A stretch of 64,000 nucleotides of DNA from Bacteroidota bacterium. Lineage in GTDB: Bacteria; Bacteroidota; Bacteroidia; Chitinophagales; Saprospiraceae. The DNA is taken from the NCBI GenBank assembly GCA_017857395.1, contig JAFMDF010000009.1, forward strand, positions 1 to 64,000. Direction: 5' to 3'. Numbering within the stretch: position 1 is the first letter of the stretch; each line of letters opens with the position of its first letter. Below the pieces are notes generated by a model. It saw only the letters and a list, made by a program, of their open reading frames with translations, was not told the DNA's origin and made no database searches. The position numbers and the translations under genes are program-made. This document shows, piece by piece, positions 32,922 through 42,537 of the stretch.

Positions 32922-34643
32922 TTATCGTCTAAACTGCCGTTGATAGACATTTTTATTGCCTCTATCATCTCTTACTGTAATTTTTAATGTATGTTCTCCT
33001 TTTGGTGTCCGCTCATCTAATTGATGAATTAAAAGGTCATTTTTTTCATCGTATTGCATCAATATCCATTTGCCATCAATAGTTGCCTTAAAGGATAATC
33101 CTCTAGCTTTACCTGTTGTTGACATATTATCTGTAATCTTAAAGGTCATTCTCGAACGAGTCGTCATATCATTCCGAAAGGAAATTGGTTGAATGATTGG
33201 TTTCGTGTCATCAATCATAATGCAGTAATCCCCTAAGGAACGAACTTTCGCTGTTAAATAACCATCTTTCCATTTTCCGCCATTACTCGCTACTTTTTGC
33301 TTGCTATCACAATGGGCGATAAATGCTTTTGCACGTAAATGCTCAGGAATCCTATCTCCTTGAATGCTCAAATCAAAATACTTATGAACAGGAATACTTT
33401 CGTCATGGAGGTGATGCATATCAGAATAAACGCCATCAGAATCGTCCGCAGAGGTCTGGTAATTTAGATAGGCATTTTCATAAAAAGTACCTTTTGAGAA
33501 CACCGTTTTCATGCTGCCCGTATTAATGGTATTTGTTCTATCATAAAGTAAAGAGTAATTATAATTACCTGAATTAGAAGGAATTACCTTTTTTCTCTTG
33601 ACCCAAAAATCTAATACTGCTTTATTGCCATCTACGTCTAAAGCGACTACTTTTATTTTAGAGGGTTTGTCTTTGTGTAACGTTACAATTCCCTCATTTT
33701 TTTCATAAATAGATAAGCGATTACCTGGTAATTTATAGCTTCGATTATAGTAGGCTTTGTTCAATTTTTGTTCTGCGTAGTCGATGTGCGCATTGATGTA
33801 ACGGCTTTCCCCAAAAGAAAAAGTTTCCATATCAAAACTGTGAATTAACTGTCCATCTTGATAAATTTCTAGCGCATAAATTCCATTCCAATTAGTCACC
33901 CCATTATGATGGTCATACGCTTTAACACCAAAACCTGCACGCCAAGCACCAATCGTTAAAGTGTCTCCTTTTATACCATATTTTCCGCCACCTTTTTTTA
34001 CTAAGGAATGAATTCTGGAGTCAATAGTTTCAAACTTATCATTCAAATGATATATTTTAACATTATGCAACCTAGGTCGCATATCATCCTCCATTTTCAA
34101 CCCAAACAGCAATGGATTGATTGGTTTTTGGGTTTTATTATCTCTAATTTCAAAATGTAAATGAGGGCCAAAAGAACGTCCAGAAGTCCCTAAATTACCA
34201 ATTTTTTCGCCTTTTTTTACTCGAAAAGTTTCTCCATTTAAGTATAAATCCACATTAAAAGATTGCTTTTCATATTGCGTTTTTTTTATATATTTAGCTA
34301 CGTTTCTTTCAAAATTTTGCAGATGTGCATAGACCGACATATAGCCATTTGGATGTACTAAATACAAGGCATTTCCGTAGCCTCCAGACTGTACTTTTAT
34401 TCTAGCAATATAACCATCTGCAATGGCATAAATAGGTTGTCCATTTTTGCCACCCGTTGCTTTTATATCAATACCAGAATGTAAGTGATTGGGTCTCAAT
34501 TCGCCAAAAGTCCCTGATAACCTAATCGTTTGGTCAATGGGCGAACGGAAGTAATCTTGTGGATACGTCTTCGCTGGTTTAGTGCTATTGATAGCAAAAC
34601 CAAGCGTTAATAAAAGGATTGTTAACAGAGTTATAATTCGCAT
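32922..34643 (-). CDS. M23 family metallopeptidase, exported
   Basis: 573 aa with a signal peptide (IITLLTILLLTLGFAINS). The M23 (LytM) domain spans about residues 30-180: HLHSGIDIKA gives the zinc His and Asp, VYAHLQNF and GPHLHFEIRD the remaining ligands. The rest is a long beta-rich C-terminal part (about 190-573) with Ig-like stretches such as FKITDNMSTTGKARGLSFKA. It is expected to act on peptidoglycan crosslinks or a related envelope peptide, in the periplasm. Paired with upp on the same strand, probably by chance. Confidence 0.9.
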   Translation of the reverse strand: MRIITLLTILLLTLGFAINSTKPAKTYPQDYFRSPIDQTIRLSGTFGELRPNHLHSGIDIKATGGKNGQPIYAIADGYIARIKVQSGGYGNALYLVHPNGYMSVYAHLQNFERNVAKYIKKTQYEKQSFNVDLYLNGETFRVKKGEKIGNLGTSGRSFGPHLHFEIRDNKTQKPINPLLFGLKMEDDMRPRLHNVKIYHLNDKFETIDSRIHSLVKKGGGKYGIKGDTLTIGAWRAGFGVKAYDHHNGVTNWNGIYALEIYQDGQLIHSFDMETFSFGESRYINAHIDYAEQKLNKAYYNRSYKLPGNRLSIYEKNEGIVTLHKDKPSKIKVVALDVDGNKAVLDFWVKRKKVIPSNSGNYNYSLLYDRTNTINTGSMKTVFSKGTFYENAYLNYQTSADDSDGVYSDMHHLHDESIPVHKYFDLSIQGDRIPEHLRAKAFIAHCDSKQKVASNGGKWKDGYLTAKVRSLGDYCIMIDDTKPIIQPISFRNDMTTRSRMTFKITDNMSTTGKARGLSFKATIDGKWILMQYDEKNDLLIHQLDERTPKGEHTLKITVRDDRGNKNVYQRQFRR

Positions 34644-35033
34644 AGTTCATCGGTTTGGAATTATTTAGGAGAATGATGAACTATAAATGAAGCACGATGA
34701 ATTAATCCGATATTTAAAGCGGATAATTATTTTTCAAAAGTCTGGCCATTTATTTTTCCTAATTCTAAAAACAAAAATAATTCCTTAAATAAAGGATATT
34801 TGGCAAAATACTTTAATTCTGGATTTATATCAAAATTGAGTGGAAAATAATTGGATTTGGCTCGTTTTTTTCCAACAACGAATTTATAAACAACGGATAC
34901 TTAACAAACGCTATATTTGCTTCCAACTCATTCTTAATCAAACTATTATTCATTCTAGTATTCAAAATATTCTCTCAAAAAAAGGTTCAAATTTTATAAT
35001 GATTTTTTATTCAAAAAAAGATAAAGACAAACC

Positions 35034-35183
35034 CATTTTTGGCATCGTTTTTGCCTTATAATAAGTATCAATAAAGATTGACTTTTTCCTAAAAAATCAC
35101 CTCCTATTTTGACATAAAAGATTTTATAAAAAAATGGTTCACTAATCATTTTTTGGCATCGTTTTTGCCTTATATTAAGTATA
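35034..35183 (+). promoter_or_regulatory. Two sigma-54-like promoter sites in direct repeat
   Basis: TGGCATCGTTTTTGCC occurs at 35040-35055 and again at 35154-35169. The GG and GC dinucleotides have the -24/-12 spacing of sigma-54 promoters (TGGCAYRNNNNTTGCW), with mismatches only at the R and last W. The similarity extends into CTTATAATAAGTAT / CTTATATTAAGTAT. Both point along the plus strand toward a region with no ORF. Confidence 0.55.
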
Positions 35184-35231
35184 ATAGTAATTACCTATTC
35201 CCTCCACAATTACTTCTAAATAACCTCCCGT

Positions 35232-35301
35232 CAAGCATTTTCCATCGTATTACAAACAAGCATTTTCCATCGTATTACAAACAAGTATTTTCCATCGTAT
35301 T
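35232..35301 (+). repeat. 25-bp tandem repeat, about 2.8 copies
   Basis: The unit CAAGCATTTTCCATCGTATT plus ACAAA starts at 35232 and 35257 as identical copies; a third at 35282 differs slightly (CAAGTATTTTCCATCG...) and decays. It lies downstream of the sigma-54-like sites. Confidence 0.9.
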
Positions 35302-35351
35302 TAATAACCTTATTTAAAGAAATCGAGGTTACAAAATTTGACATAAGACAC

Positions 35352-35388
35352 AAAAAAGCGACCAAAAAACATGTCTGTTTTTGGCCGC
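35352..35388 (-). terminator. Terminator of the T9SS metalloprotease gene
   Basis: On the minus strand GCGGCCAAAAACA pairs with TGTTTTTTGGTCGC, followed by TTTTTT. It lies about 83 bp past the stop at 35471. Confidence 0.85.
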
Positions 35389-35470
35389 ATCTACATAGCG
35401 CTGTCTATAACGACATTATCTTAGTTGTTCATTCAGTTGCTTGAAAAAAAGAAAAAAATTATAAAAAAAA

Positions 35471-38400
35471 TTATTTTCTAATAACCTGAATTTTATTAAC
35501 AGATATCCCCTCCTTCGTAACAACTCGTAAAAAATAAGTACCAGGCGCCCAATCTATTGTATTAATTGTTTCATCAATACTCGTTCCATTTTTAGAAGCA
35601 GCCATCATTTGTTCTCCACTAGCTGTATACACAGAAATATTAATAGCACTTACACTACTTAATTCCTTTTTTACTTTAAAATAATCACTTGTTGGGTTAG
35701 GAAATGCCATAATTTCTAGGTCTTTTGTCAAAACCTCCTTTACTGCTGTAGTAGCGTCTATTTCAAAAGATTTAGTAATCGCACAACCATTCGCATCTTG
35801 AATCGTTACTTCGTGCGTTCCTGGCGCAAAATTAGAGCCATATTGTTCTGTCGTTCCATCACTCCAATTGAATGCATAATCAGGTGTACCACCAGCAACG
35901 TCTACCTTCACATCATTATGTAAAACGGTTATTGCCGCTTCCAGTGTATTTGGCGCTCTCATTTCAAAATCGAAAGCATTTACACAACCCTTTGCATCTA
36001 CAACTTCCAAGGTATGCGTGCCTATAGCTAATCCATCTATAGCTAAAGCTGTTTCTCCATTAGACCATTGTGTTTCATAAGGAAAATTGCCACCTTGTAA
36101 TGCCACTTCGATACTACCATTTTCATTACCGCTACAAGTAGTCGGTGTAATAACTGCATCTGCTAAAGAAATTGGTGCAACAAGCTGAATTGTTCGACTT
36201 ATAACTACCTCACAACCAATTGCATCTGTAATCGTTGCGGTATAATTCCCAGCATTCAAGTTTTCAACAGTCGCTCCTTTTTCACCGTTACTCCAGTTAA
36301 TTTCGTAAGCACTTCCTGTCGTAATATTCAAAGCAATTATTCCTTCTCCTTTTCCACAGGCATCTTCTTCAATTTTTGCAATTTCTACCTGAGGTGCTTC
36401 GTGTGCCATTACAACCATTTCTGAAGTTGATTCACATTGATTCAAGGTATCTGTAATGGTCATACTATATCTTCCTTCCGCATTTACTGTCAAAAATAAA
36501 ACGCTACTATTAGGAATCACTTCGCCATTTCTTGCCCATTCAATAGTAGAAGTGGCATTGACTACCGAATTTGCCCCACTAATAGTCGTCGTTGGTTGAT
36601 TACAAGTCAACATGCTTGGCACAGATAAATGAGCTGCTGGTCTAGCTGCTTCGTTTACTTGCGTAAAAGTTGCATCAGAACATCCAGTAATGGTATCCGT
36701 CACTAATAAAGTGTAAAAACCTGGTGCATTTACTTCAATCTCTCTTGCTGCTGCATCCGTAATAATATTACCATTATCTGTTACCCAATTGAAAACTGTA
36801 TTTTCAGAATAATCGCTATTATTTGCAGATAAGACTAAAGATGATTGTACACAATTCAACACTTGGTCATTATCAATTCTAGCTGCAATTGTTGATGTGC
36901 CTTCTACTTTTATTGCCTGAATCGTTACACATTCTGTCACTAAATCTCTAACAGTCAAAGCATATGTCCCTGGTCGGTCCACACTAATCATTAAATCATT
37001 GACCTTATGGATAATATTCCCATCTTCCGTTGCCCATTCTACCATAACATTTTCGGTTAAAATAGAAGCGGTCGCATCTATGACTACTACTTCGTGGTTA
37101 CAAGAAATTGCTTCGGTTGCAGCAAAAGAAATAGTTGAAGTAGTCATTTGATTAATGGTAACAGAAGCGGTCGTGCTACATCCATTCTCCTTGCTAATTG
37201 CCACCTCATAAGTTCCGGGAATTGTTACGGTTGGACTCGCTTCATTTGAAATGAAATTCTCTGGACCCGTCCAGTTAAAACTCAAATCTGTTCCGCTATA
37301 CACTACTTTTAATTCGCTAGTTGGGTTTGCGCAAGATAAATCATTCGCTTTTAATTCAAAAACAGGTAAATCCGTTGCTGCATTAACTGTAAACATTTCT
37401 GTAGTCACACAACCATTTTCATTCGTAACCGTCAGTTCGTAAGTCCCTGCTGCTGCTACTTCGATAGCTTGATCATTACTAATTATTCCGTTCGTATTTC
37501 CCCAAGTGTATGTTTGAATATTATCGTTAGAAAGTGCTTTTAAAATCACCTTATCTTTCGCACAAGTAATGTCTTCCCCTTTGATAGCTACAGTTGGTGT
37601 GGTATAATCTTCTGCTACAATTACTTCTATTGTAGTCGTGCAGCCAGCATCTTTTCCAGCTATTAATTGATACGTTCCTGCATTGTCTACCGTAGGTGTT
37701 TTTTCATTAGAAATAAAACCATTAGGTCCTGTCCAACTATATTTTAAATCTACCTCAGCTGTATTCACCACAAATGTAGTCATTGGATGATTGCAATCTA
37801 ATTGACCGCCTTTGGCAACAATTACTGGTTGCGTATTTTCTTTTGTAACAATTACATTCGTTTCGCTAGAACAACCATTTATTGCAGTCACTTGTAAATG
37901 GTAAGTTCCTGCTTCTGTAACTATTGGGTTCTGTGCAATTGATTGAAAGTTATTTGGACCTGTCCAGTTATAGGTAACGGTAGTAGAAGCCGTTGCATTT
38001 AATTGGGTATTTACCCTCCCACAATTAATAATAGCATCTTGGGCAGTAATGGTCGGTATTGTATTTTCTTTTGTAACAATCACATTCGTTTCGCTAGAAC
38101 AACCATTTATTGCAGTCACTTTTAAATGGTAAATTCCTGCTTCTGTAACTGTTGGGTTCTGTGCAATTGATTGAAAGTTATTTGGACCTGTCCAGTTATA
38201 GGTAACGGTAGTAGAAGCCGTTGCATTTAATTGGGTATTTATAGCTCCACAATTAATAATGCCATTTTGGGTCGTAATCGTTGGAATGGTATTCTCAGCA
38301 GTCACTGCAACAGTAGTTTCACTTGTACAACCATTATCCGTAATCGCTTTTACTGTATAATCACCTATTTCATCAACTATCGGATTTTGTAAGGTTGAAG

Positions 38401-40546
38401 TAAAATTATTTGGCCCAGTCCAGTTATAAGTAGCAGTCGTTCCAGCACTTGAGATTAATTGAATCCTTGTATTCGCACAGGTAATTACACCTCCTTGTGC
38501 AAGTATATTAACACTTTCTATATTTTCTATAACTTCAATTTTTTCTTCACTCGTACAACCATTAGCGCCTGTCAAAGTCACTTCGTAAATACCTGCTTCT
38601 GTAACAAAGGGATTCGCCGCAGTTGTCGTATATCCATTAGGGCCAACCCATTCATAAGCTGCAATATTGCTGCTAGTTGCTACATTAATGCTTGTACTAT
38701 TAGCCCCACAAGTTAAGTTTCCAGCAGATAAATTAGCAGATGGTGTAGAGAAATCTTCCATTACCATAACGGTATCGCTCACAATACAACCTGTATCTTC
38801 ATTGCTTACCGTTAACACATAAGTACCAGGTTCGGAAACTGAAATTGTTTCTTTTCTAACATTGCCATATAACCTCCCATCAAGGGTTGTCCATAAATAG
38901 TTATAAGAAAAACTACTAGGAGAATCACTACCATCTAAAGTAACGATAGGTTCCGCACAACCAATAATTTGGTCTGCACCTGCACTCATGGCAAAAGGTG
39001 TTGAACCATCCACACTTTCTCTAATTATTGTTGTTGTTCCTTTAGCATCCGTAATGGTACAACTATAAGTCCCAGCCGCAATATTTTCTAAATTCCTAGT
39101 TGTTGCACCATTACTCCATGTATAACTATAAGGTGTTTGTCCATAACTAACTGTTAAAGTAATTGAGCCATTCGCTTGATTACACGCCTCGTCTTGAATA
39201 GTTGCATTTGCTTGAAAAGGTAAAGTAGTACCACCATTTCCACCTAAACAGTTAGCGTTAGCAATTCGAGACCGAATCAATGCGCCTGGCAATTCTCCAA
39301 AACCGCCTGCCAAATTAATACCTGGATTAGATGCCGATAAATCACAATCATTTGTCCATTGTGGATTTAAGTGACAGTAGCTCATTACTGTTCCTCCTGT
39401 AACTGCAGGCTCCTCACCTTGGTCGCAATCACCTTCTGGACACCAACAGTTGTCTATTGGGCCAGTTGGCCATAAACAACTATGTGTATGTGGAGAACCT
39501 AAGTTATGACCAATTTCGTGGGTTACCGCATAAGCTGTCCAAGAATAAGTAGGAAAATCTCTGTAACTAGTTGTAATATTCGTATAACCAACTGCTTTTT
39601 CTTTATCACATAAAGCATCAATATTCGCAGAACCACCATTTGGCACTGTACCATTTACTTTATAATTAGATAAAAGATGAGCAACATCGCCATTAAAATT
39701 GCCATTTAAGGATTTGCCAAAAGCGTCTCTTGCAGCTTTTGCAGAAGAAGTTGGATAAGCGTCTGCTGTAGACCAAACTTTTATTTCAGATATTTGAACG
39801 TCAATGTCATCAATCGCATAAATCGCAGAAACCACATTAAACAAGCCCGTTGCAAAATCAACCGTATTTTGTGCAGAAGACCCGTTGGCTTTGAATAATT
39901 CATAATCACATTCTACATATACTTCAACTGTATTTTTAGAACGAGCGCCTGCATTTCCTTCTCTTGTTACTACGATTTCCTTAAGGTCTTCGGTAGAGCA
40001 AGCAAAAGGATTAGAAGCATTTAAATTTCTTTCTTGGTAAAGTACATAAGTTTCAGAATCGCTATCTCCGTATTGTCCGATGTTGTAGTTTTCGCCATTC
40101 AGGGAAAGAACACCAGTCATTGACTCCTGAAAGAAGTTAATTGTAACCATGGCGTCCTTTACTCCTAAAATAGCACCTCTATAAAAGAGGTTAGGGGAAT
40201 AAGAAAGGGTATTGTGTGAATCTTCAGATTGAACGATTACTTTAAAGTCATCTGCTAACACATTGACTTTTTCTAAGTTAACTTCCAATCTTTTGGACGC
40301 TCCAAAGGGGATTTGCAGCGTCATTGTTTCAAGTTTTTGTTGATTGATTTGAGCTAATGCTTTCTCATTTAAAGTAAAATAAGTGGCATCTTCTACAAAT
40401 CGTTTTTTATCTGTCCCCGTGTGGATATTATCGAAGAGTTCCACCGTTGGGTAAGTATATATAGTTGAAGCTTGTAAGTTAATGGTTATGAATGCACATA
40501 AGAAACCTGTTAAGATGCTAGTGCATACTTTTAATATCGTTGTCAT
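35471..40546 (-). CDS. T9SS-secreted reprolysin-like metalloprotease with SprB/Ig-like repeats
   Basis: 1691 aa. Signal peptide about 1-26; propeptide-like region to about 190; then an M12B/reprolysin-like zinc domain with VTHEIGHNLGSPHTH (HExxHxxGxxH) and a Met-turn MSYCHL. About twelve repeats of 75-90 residues follow, each with a TYNWTGPNGF-type core and a paired Cys (GCSSET / INCG), typical of SprB/PKD-like adhesin modules. The end is a type A T9SS sorting domain (MAFPNPTSDYFKVKK ... VNKIQVIRK), so the protein should be secreted and surface-attached. Two adjacent repeats are nearly identical. A good promoter lies at 40696-40726. Confidence 0.92.
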   Translation of the reverse strand: MTTILKVCTSILTGFLCAFITINLQASTIYTYPTVELFDNIHTGTDKKRFVEDATYFTLNEKALAQINQQKLETMTLQIPFGASKRLEVNLEKVNVLADDFKVIVQSEDSHNTLSYSPNLFYRGAILGVKDAMVTINFFQESMTGVLSLNGENYNIGQYGDSDSETYVLYQERNLNASNPFACSTEDLKEIVVTREGNAGARSKNTVEVYVECDYELFKANGSSAQNTVDFATGLFNVVSAIYAIDDIDVQISEIKVWSTADAYPTSSAKAARDAFGKSLNGNFNGDVAHLLSNYKVNGTVPNGGSANIDALCDKEKAVGYTNITTSYRDFPTYSWTAYAVTHEIGHNLGSPHTHSCLWPTGPIDNCWCPEGDCDQGEEPAVTGGTVMSYCHLNPQWTNDCDLSASNPGINLAGGFGELPGALIRSRIANANCLGGNGGTTLPFQANATIQDEACNQANGSITLTVSYGQTPYSYTWSNGATTRNLENIAAGTYSCTITDAKGTTTIIRESVDGSTPFAMSAGADQIIGCAEPIVTLDGSDSPSSFSYNYLWTTLDGRLYGNVRKETISVSEPGTYVLTVSNEDTGCIVSDTVMVMEDFSTPSANLSAGNLTCGANSTSINVATSSNIAAYEWVGPNGYTTTAANPFVTEAGIYEVTLTGANGCTSEEKIEVIENIESVNILAQGGVITCANTRIQLISSAGTTATYNWTGPNNFTSTLQNPIVDEIGDYTVKAITDNGCTSETTVAVTAENTIPTITTQNGIINCGAINTQLNATASTTVTYNWTGPNNFQSIAQNPTVTEAGIYHLKVTAINGCSSETNVIVTKENTIPTITAQDAIINCGRVNTQLNATASTTVTYNWTGPNNFQSIAQNPIVTEAGTYHLQVTAINGCSSETNVIVTKENTQPVIVAKGGQLDCNHPMTTFVVNTAEVDLKYSWTGPNGFISNEKTPTVDNAGTYQLIAGKDAGCTTTIEVIVAEDYTTPTVAIKGEDITCAKDKVILKALSNDNIQTYTWGNTNGIISNDQAIEVAAAGTYELTVTNENGCVTTEMFTVNAATDLPVFELKANDLSCANPTSELKVVYSGTDLSFNWTGPENFISNEASPTVTIPGTYEVAISKENGCSTTASVTINQMTTSTISFAATEAISCNHEVVVIDATASILTENVMVEWATEDGNIIHKVNDLMISVDRPGTYALTVRDLVTECVTIQAIKVEGTSTIAARIDNDQVLNCVQSSLVLSANNSDYSENTVFNWVTDNGNIITDAAAREIEVNAPGFYTLLVTDTITGCSDATFTQVNEAARPAAHLSVPSMLTCNQPTTTISGANSVVNATSTIEWARNGEVIPNSSVLFLTVNAEGRYSMTITDTLNQCESTSEMVVMAHEAPQVEIAKIEEDACGKGEGIIALNITTGSAYEINWSNGEKGATVENLNAGNYTATITDAIGCEVVISRTIQLVAPISLADAVITPTTCSGNENGSIEVALQGGNFPYETQWSNGETALAIDGLAIGTHTLEVVDAKGCVNAFDFEMRAPNTLEAAITVLHNDVKVDVAGGTPDYAFNWSDGTTEQYGSNFAPGTHEVTIQDANGCAITKSFEIDATTAVKEVLTKDLEIMAFPNPTSDYFKVKKELSSVSAINISVYTASGEQMMAASKNGTSIDETINTIDWAPGTYFLRVVTKEGISVNKIQVIRK
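37832..38290 (-). repeat. Recent 228-bp internal duplication in the T9SS protease gene
   Basis: Two adjacent 76-codon units are almost identical at the DNA level; both encode TTVTYNWTGPNNFQSIAQNP and NGCSSETNVIVTKENT. Neighbouring repeats share only the pattern, so this pair arose recently by unequal exchange. Coordinates are approximate. Confidence 0.8.
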
Positions 40547-41087
40547 AATTGCGCTATTTTTGGGGAATAGTAGAAGTAGGTTATAGGTAAAAGGGAGGAA
40601 AAGGATTTTTTTAAGAAAATTTTAGAAGAGGGGGAAAATATCTTAAAAGTTGGGAGTTTATTAGAAGGTGGGTGGGTATAATTCTTTTGATGACTCAAAG
40701 ATAGGGGCATATCAAAGTTTATCCAAAAAAAAAGCTTGTCACTTTTAAATTTTTACTGTTTTTTTTTAGATAAAATCTTAAAAATAGATATAAATAGGTT
40801 CATTTTACAATATATTAATCATTTGTGACATTGTTTAATATTTTAAACAAAAAAAATAAATTGATTACCAGTTGTTTATATTTATTTATTTAAATTTTTA
40901 ATACATTTTGTGACTAAGCTTCGGAAAACCTATTTTTCGCTTATTTTTGACAAAAAATATAAACCAAACCCTAAAAAGTCACGCTAACAAATTATCTGGA
41001 ATAAAATCGACCGCTAGATTAAACAATAAAAATCACCTTATTAATTGCTTTATTTTGCGGATTTAAAGCATTTATCATTTTTTAACT
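40547..41087. other. AT-rich intergenic region with promoter
   Basis: 541 bp between the protease gene and the metallo-beta-lactamase relic. Apart from the promoter at 40696-40726 it is very AT-rich sequence (for example 40800-40920) without an ORF or clear repeat. Confidence 0.6.
40696..40726 (-). promoter_or_regulatory. Promoter of the T9SS metalloprotease gene
   Basis: On the minus strand a TTG (40724-40726), a 20-bp spacer and TATCTTTG (40696-40703) match the Bacteroidota consensus TTG / TAnnTTTG. The predicted start leaves a leader of about 140 nt before the ATG at 40546. Confidence 0.75.
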
Positions 41088-41834
41088 ATGAAAACTCCTT
41101 TTTACTTATCTTTTGTATTATCTTTTTTTTCGTAAGTATGTCACAAATTGGATATATCTAAATAAATAAGCAACCGATACAAATAGGGGAAGGTTTACAA
41201 ATTATCCCTTTAAAAGAAAATACTTACCTGCATAAATCTTGGCTCATTTTTCAAGATTTGGGCGAGTTGCTAGTCACGGTCTCCTTTATACTAATGGAAA
41301 AGAAACCGTTATTATGGATAAACCAGTTAATGGTTCGCTAACTTTGTTGTTAATTAATTAGATTTAACAAGATTTAGGACATACTATTATAAGGCAGTTG
41401 TTATCAATCATCATCATATAAATTGTTTAGGTGGATTAAAAACACTATATCAGATGGGTATTTCGGCTTATGCCATCAAACGTTGTCAAAAATTAGCTTG
41501 CAAAAATAATGTAACGAGTCCCAACATGGTTTCAGAAAAACCTTAGATTTACCCCTTGGAAATCAATCCCTTTTTGTCGATATTTTGGAAAAGCCCATAG
41601 TGCCGATAATTTAGTAGTTATATTCCATCCGAAGCTATTCTTTTTGACGGTTATATGATAAAATCTTTGAAAAGCGGAGAAGGAAACTTAGCAGATGCTT
41701 CTATAAAAAAATGGAGTCAAACTGTTTTGAAAATAAAAACTACTTTTTCTAAAGTCGAAGTAGTTGTTCCTGGGCATAGAGAAGTAGCAGGTACCGCATT
41801 TTTGGATTATACAATAGTGTTTATTCTAAAATAA
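41088..41834 (+). pseudogene. Decayed subclass B1 metallo-beta-lactamase
   Basis: Frames must be switched several times, but the order of B1 lactamase motifs is clear: signal MKTPFYLSFVLSF; IGEGLQIIPLKENTYLHKSW; the zinc-loop relic VINHHHINCLGGLKTL (normally HxHxD; Asp is now Asn); KAHSADNLVVI (normally GHTPDN); LFDGYMIKSLKSGEGNLADA; KVEVVVPGHREVAGTAFLDY. In-frame stops and frameshifts (near 41136, 41162, 41360 and 41545) show the gene is dead. It once encoded a periplasmic zinc hydrolase related to chromosomal lactamases of this phylum. A perfect hairpin follows at 41846. Confidence 0.85.
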
Positions 41835-41845
41835 ATCGTACTAGA

Positions 41846-41878
41846 AGTGCTTCCAGAACTCCAAGTTCTGGAAGCACT
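41846..41878. terminator. Perfect 15-bp hairpin downstream of the lactamase relic
   Basis: AGTGCTTCCAGAACT-CCA-AGTTCTGGAAGCACT. Possibly the old gene's terminator, although no T-tract follows. A weaker CTCCAAG...CTTGGAG hairpin lies at about 41971-41998. Confidence 0.7.
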
Positions 41879-42049
41879 AAGCTCTTTAGAATAAAGTCTA
41901 ATAGATATGTTTAGATATTAATATTTTTTCACCAAGTAATAGTAAAAAATAATTGCTTCTTTTGCACAAATACCTCCAAGTGTTTTCAAAACCTTGGAGT
42001 GTTTATAGGAGTAATTTATTCTTTCTTCGTTACCAATCATTTTTCAATA

Positions 42050-42466
42050 ATGAAATTACCAATTTTTGTAATCAGTATCTTTTTATTAATGACTGCCTGT
42101 AGTTCTAATACAGAAACCGCAGATAAAACAGTAAAAAAGGCAAGTACGGAAATAGCAAAGGCCAAACAACTTAGACATGTCGTACTCTTCAAGTTTAAAG
42201 AAGGCACAACCGCTGCGGATATACAAAAAGTAGAAGCCGCTTTTACGGCTTTACCAAATAAGATTCCTGAAATAAAAGGATACGAGTGGGGAATCAATAA
42301 TAGCCCAGAAGGATTAGAAAAAGGGTTTACCCATTGCTTCTTCTTGACCTTTGATGATGAAGCGGGTCGAGCAGTTTATTTACCACATCCTGATCATAAA
42401 GCATTTGGTGTGGTTTTAACCCCATACTTAGATGATGTATTAGTATTGGATTATTGGGTTAAATAA
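42050..42466 (+). CDS. Dabb (stress-responsive alpha/beta barrel) lipoprotein
   Basis: 138 aa from the ATG at 42050; the ORF track start lies upstream without a signal. Lipobox LMTAC (Cys about 17). The Dabb domain is complete: LRHVVLFKFKEGTTAADIQKVEAAF ... KGFTHCFFLTFDDEAGRAVYLPHPDHKAFG...VLDYWV. Dabb proteins form dimeric ferredoxin-like barrels of varied or unknown function; a lipid-anchored form is common in this phylum. The gene is alone and convergent with the EamA gene. Confidence 0.87.
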   Translation: MKLPIFVISIFLLMTACSSNTETADKTVKKASTEIAKAKQLRHVVLFKFKEGTTAADIQKVEAAFTALPNKIPEIKGYEWGINNSPEGLEKGFTHCFFLTFDDEAGRAVYLPHPDHKAFGVVLTPYLDDVLVLDYWVK

Positions 42467-42487
42467 TAGACATCCAACTTCAACCCC

Positions 42488-42533
42488 AATCTCAACTTCA
42501 ACCTCAATTTTAAAAGGACTTGAAGTTGAGATT
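42488..42533. terminator. Hairpin between convergent genes
   Basis: AATCTCAACTTCAA at 42488 and TTGAAGTTGAGATT at 42520 form a perfect 14-bp stem with an 18-base loop, between the Dabb and EamA gene ends. It may serve both transcripts. Confidence 0.7.
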
Positions 42534-42537
42534 GAAA

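Larger units (their letters stand above)
34644..35470. other. Noncoding region with sigma-54-like sites and tandem repeats
   Basis: 827 bp without a convincing gene. The 73-codon ORF at 34840-35061 has no signal, no domain and poor composition. Recognisable parts are two direct copies of a sigma-54-like site, a 2.8-copy 25-bp repeat, and the terminator of the T9SS protease gene; each has its own entry. A small RNA from the plus strand is possible. Confidence 0.5.

Noticed and set aside
34840-35061. 73-codon plus-strand ORF in the noncoding stretch
   Set aside because: No signal, no domain, low-complexity composition; it ends inside the first sigma-54-like site.
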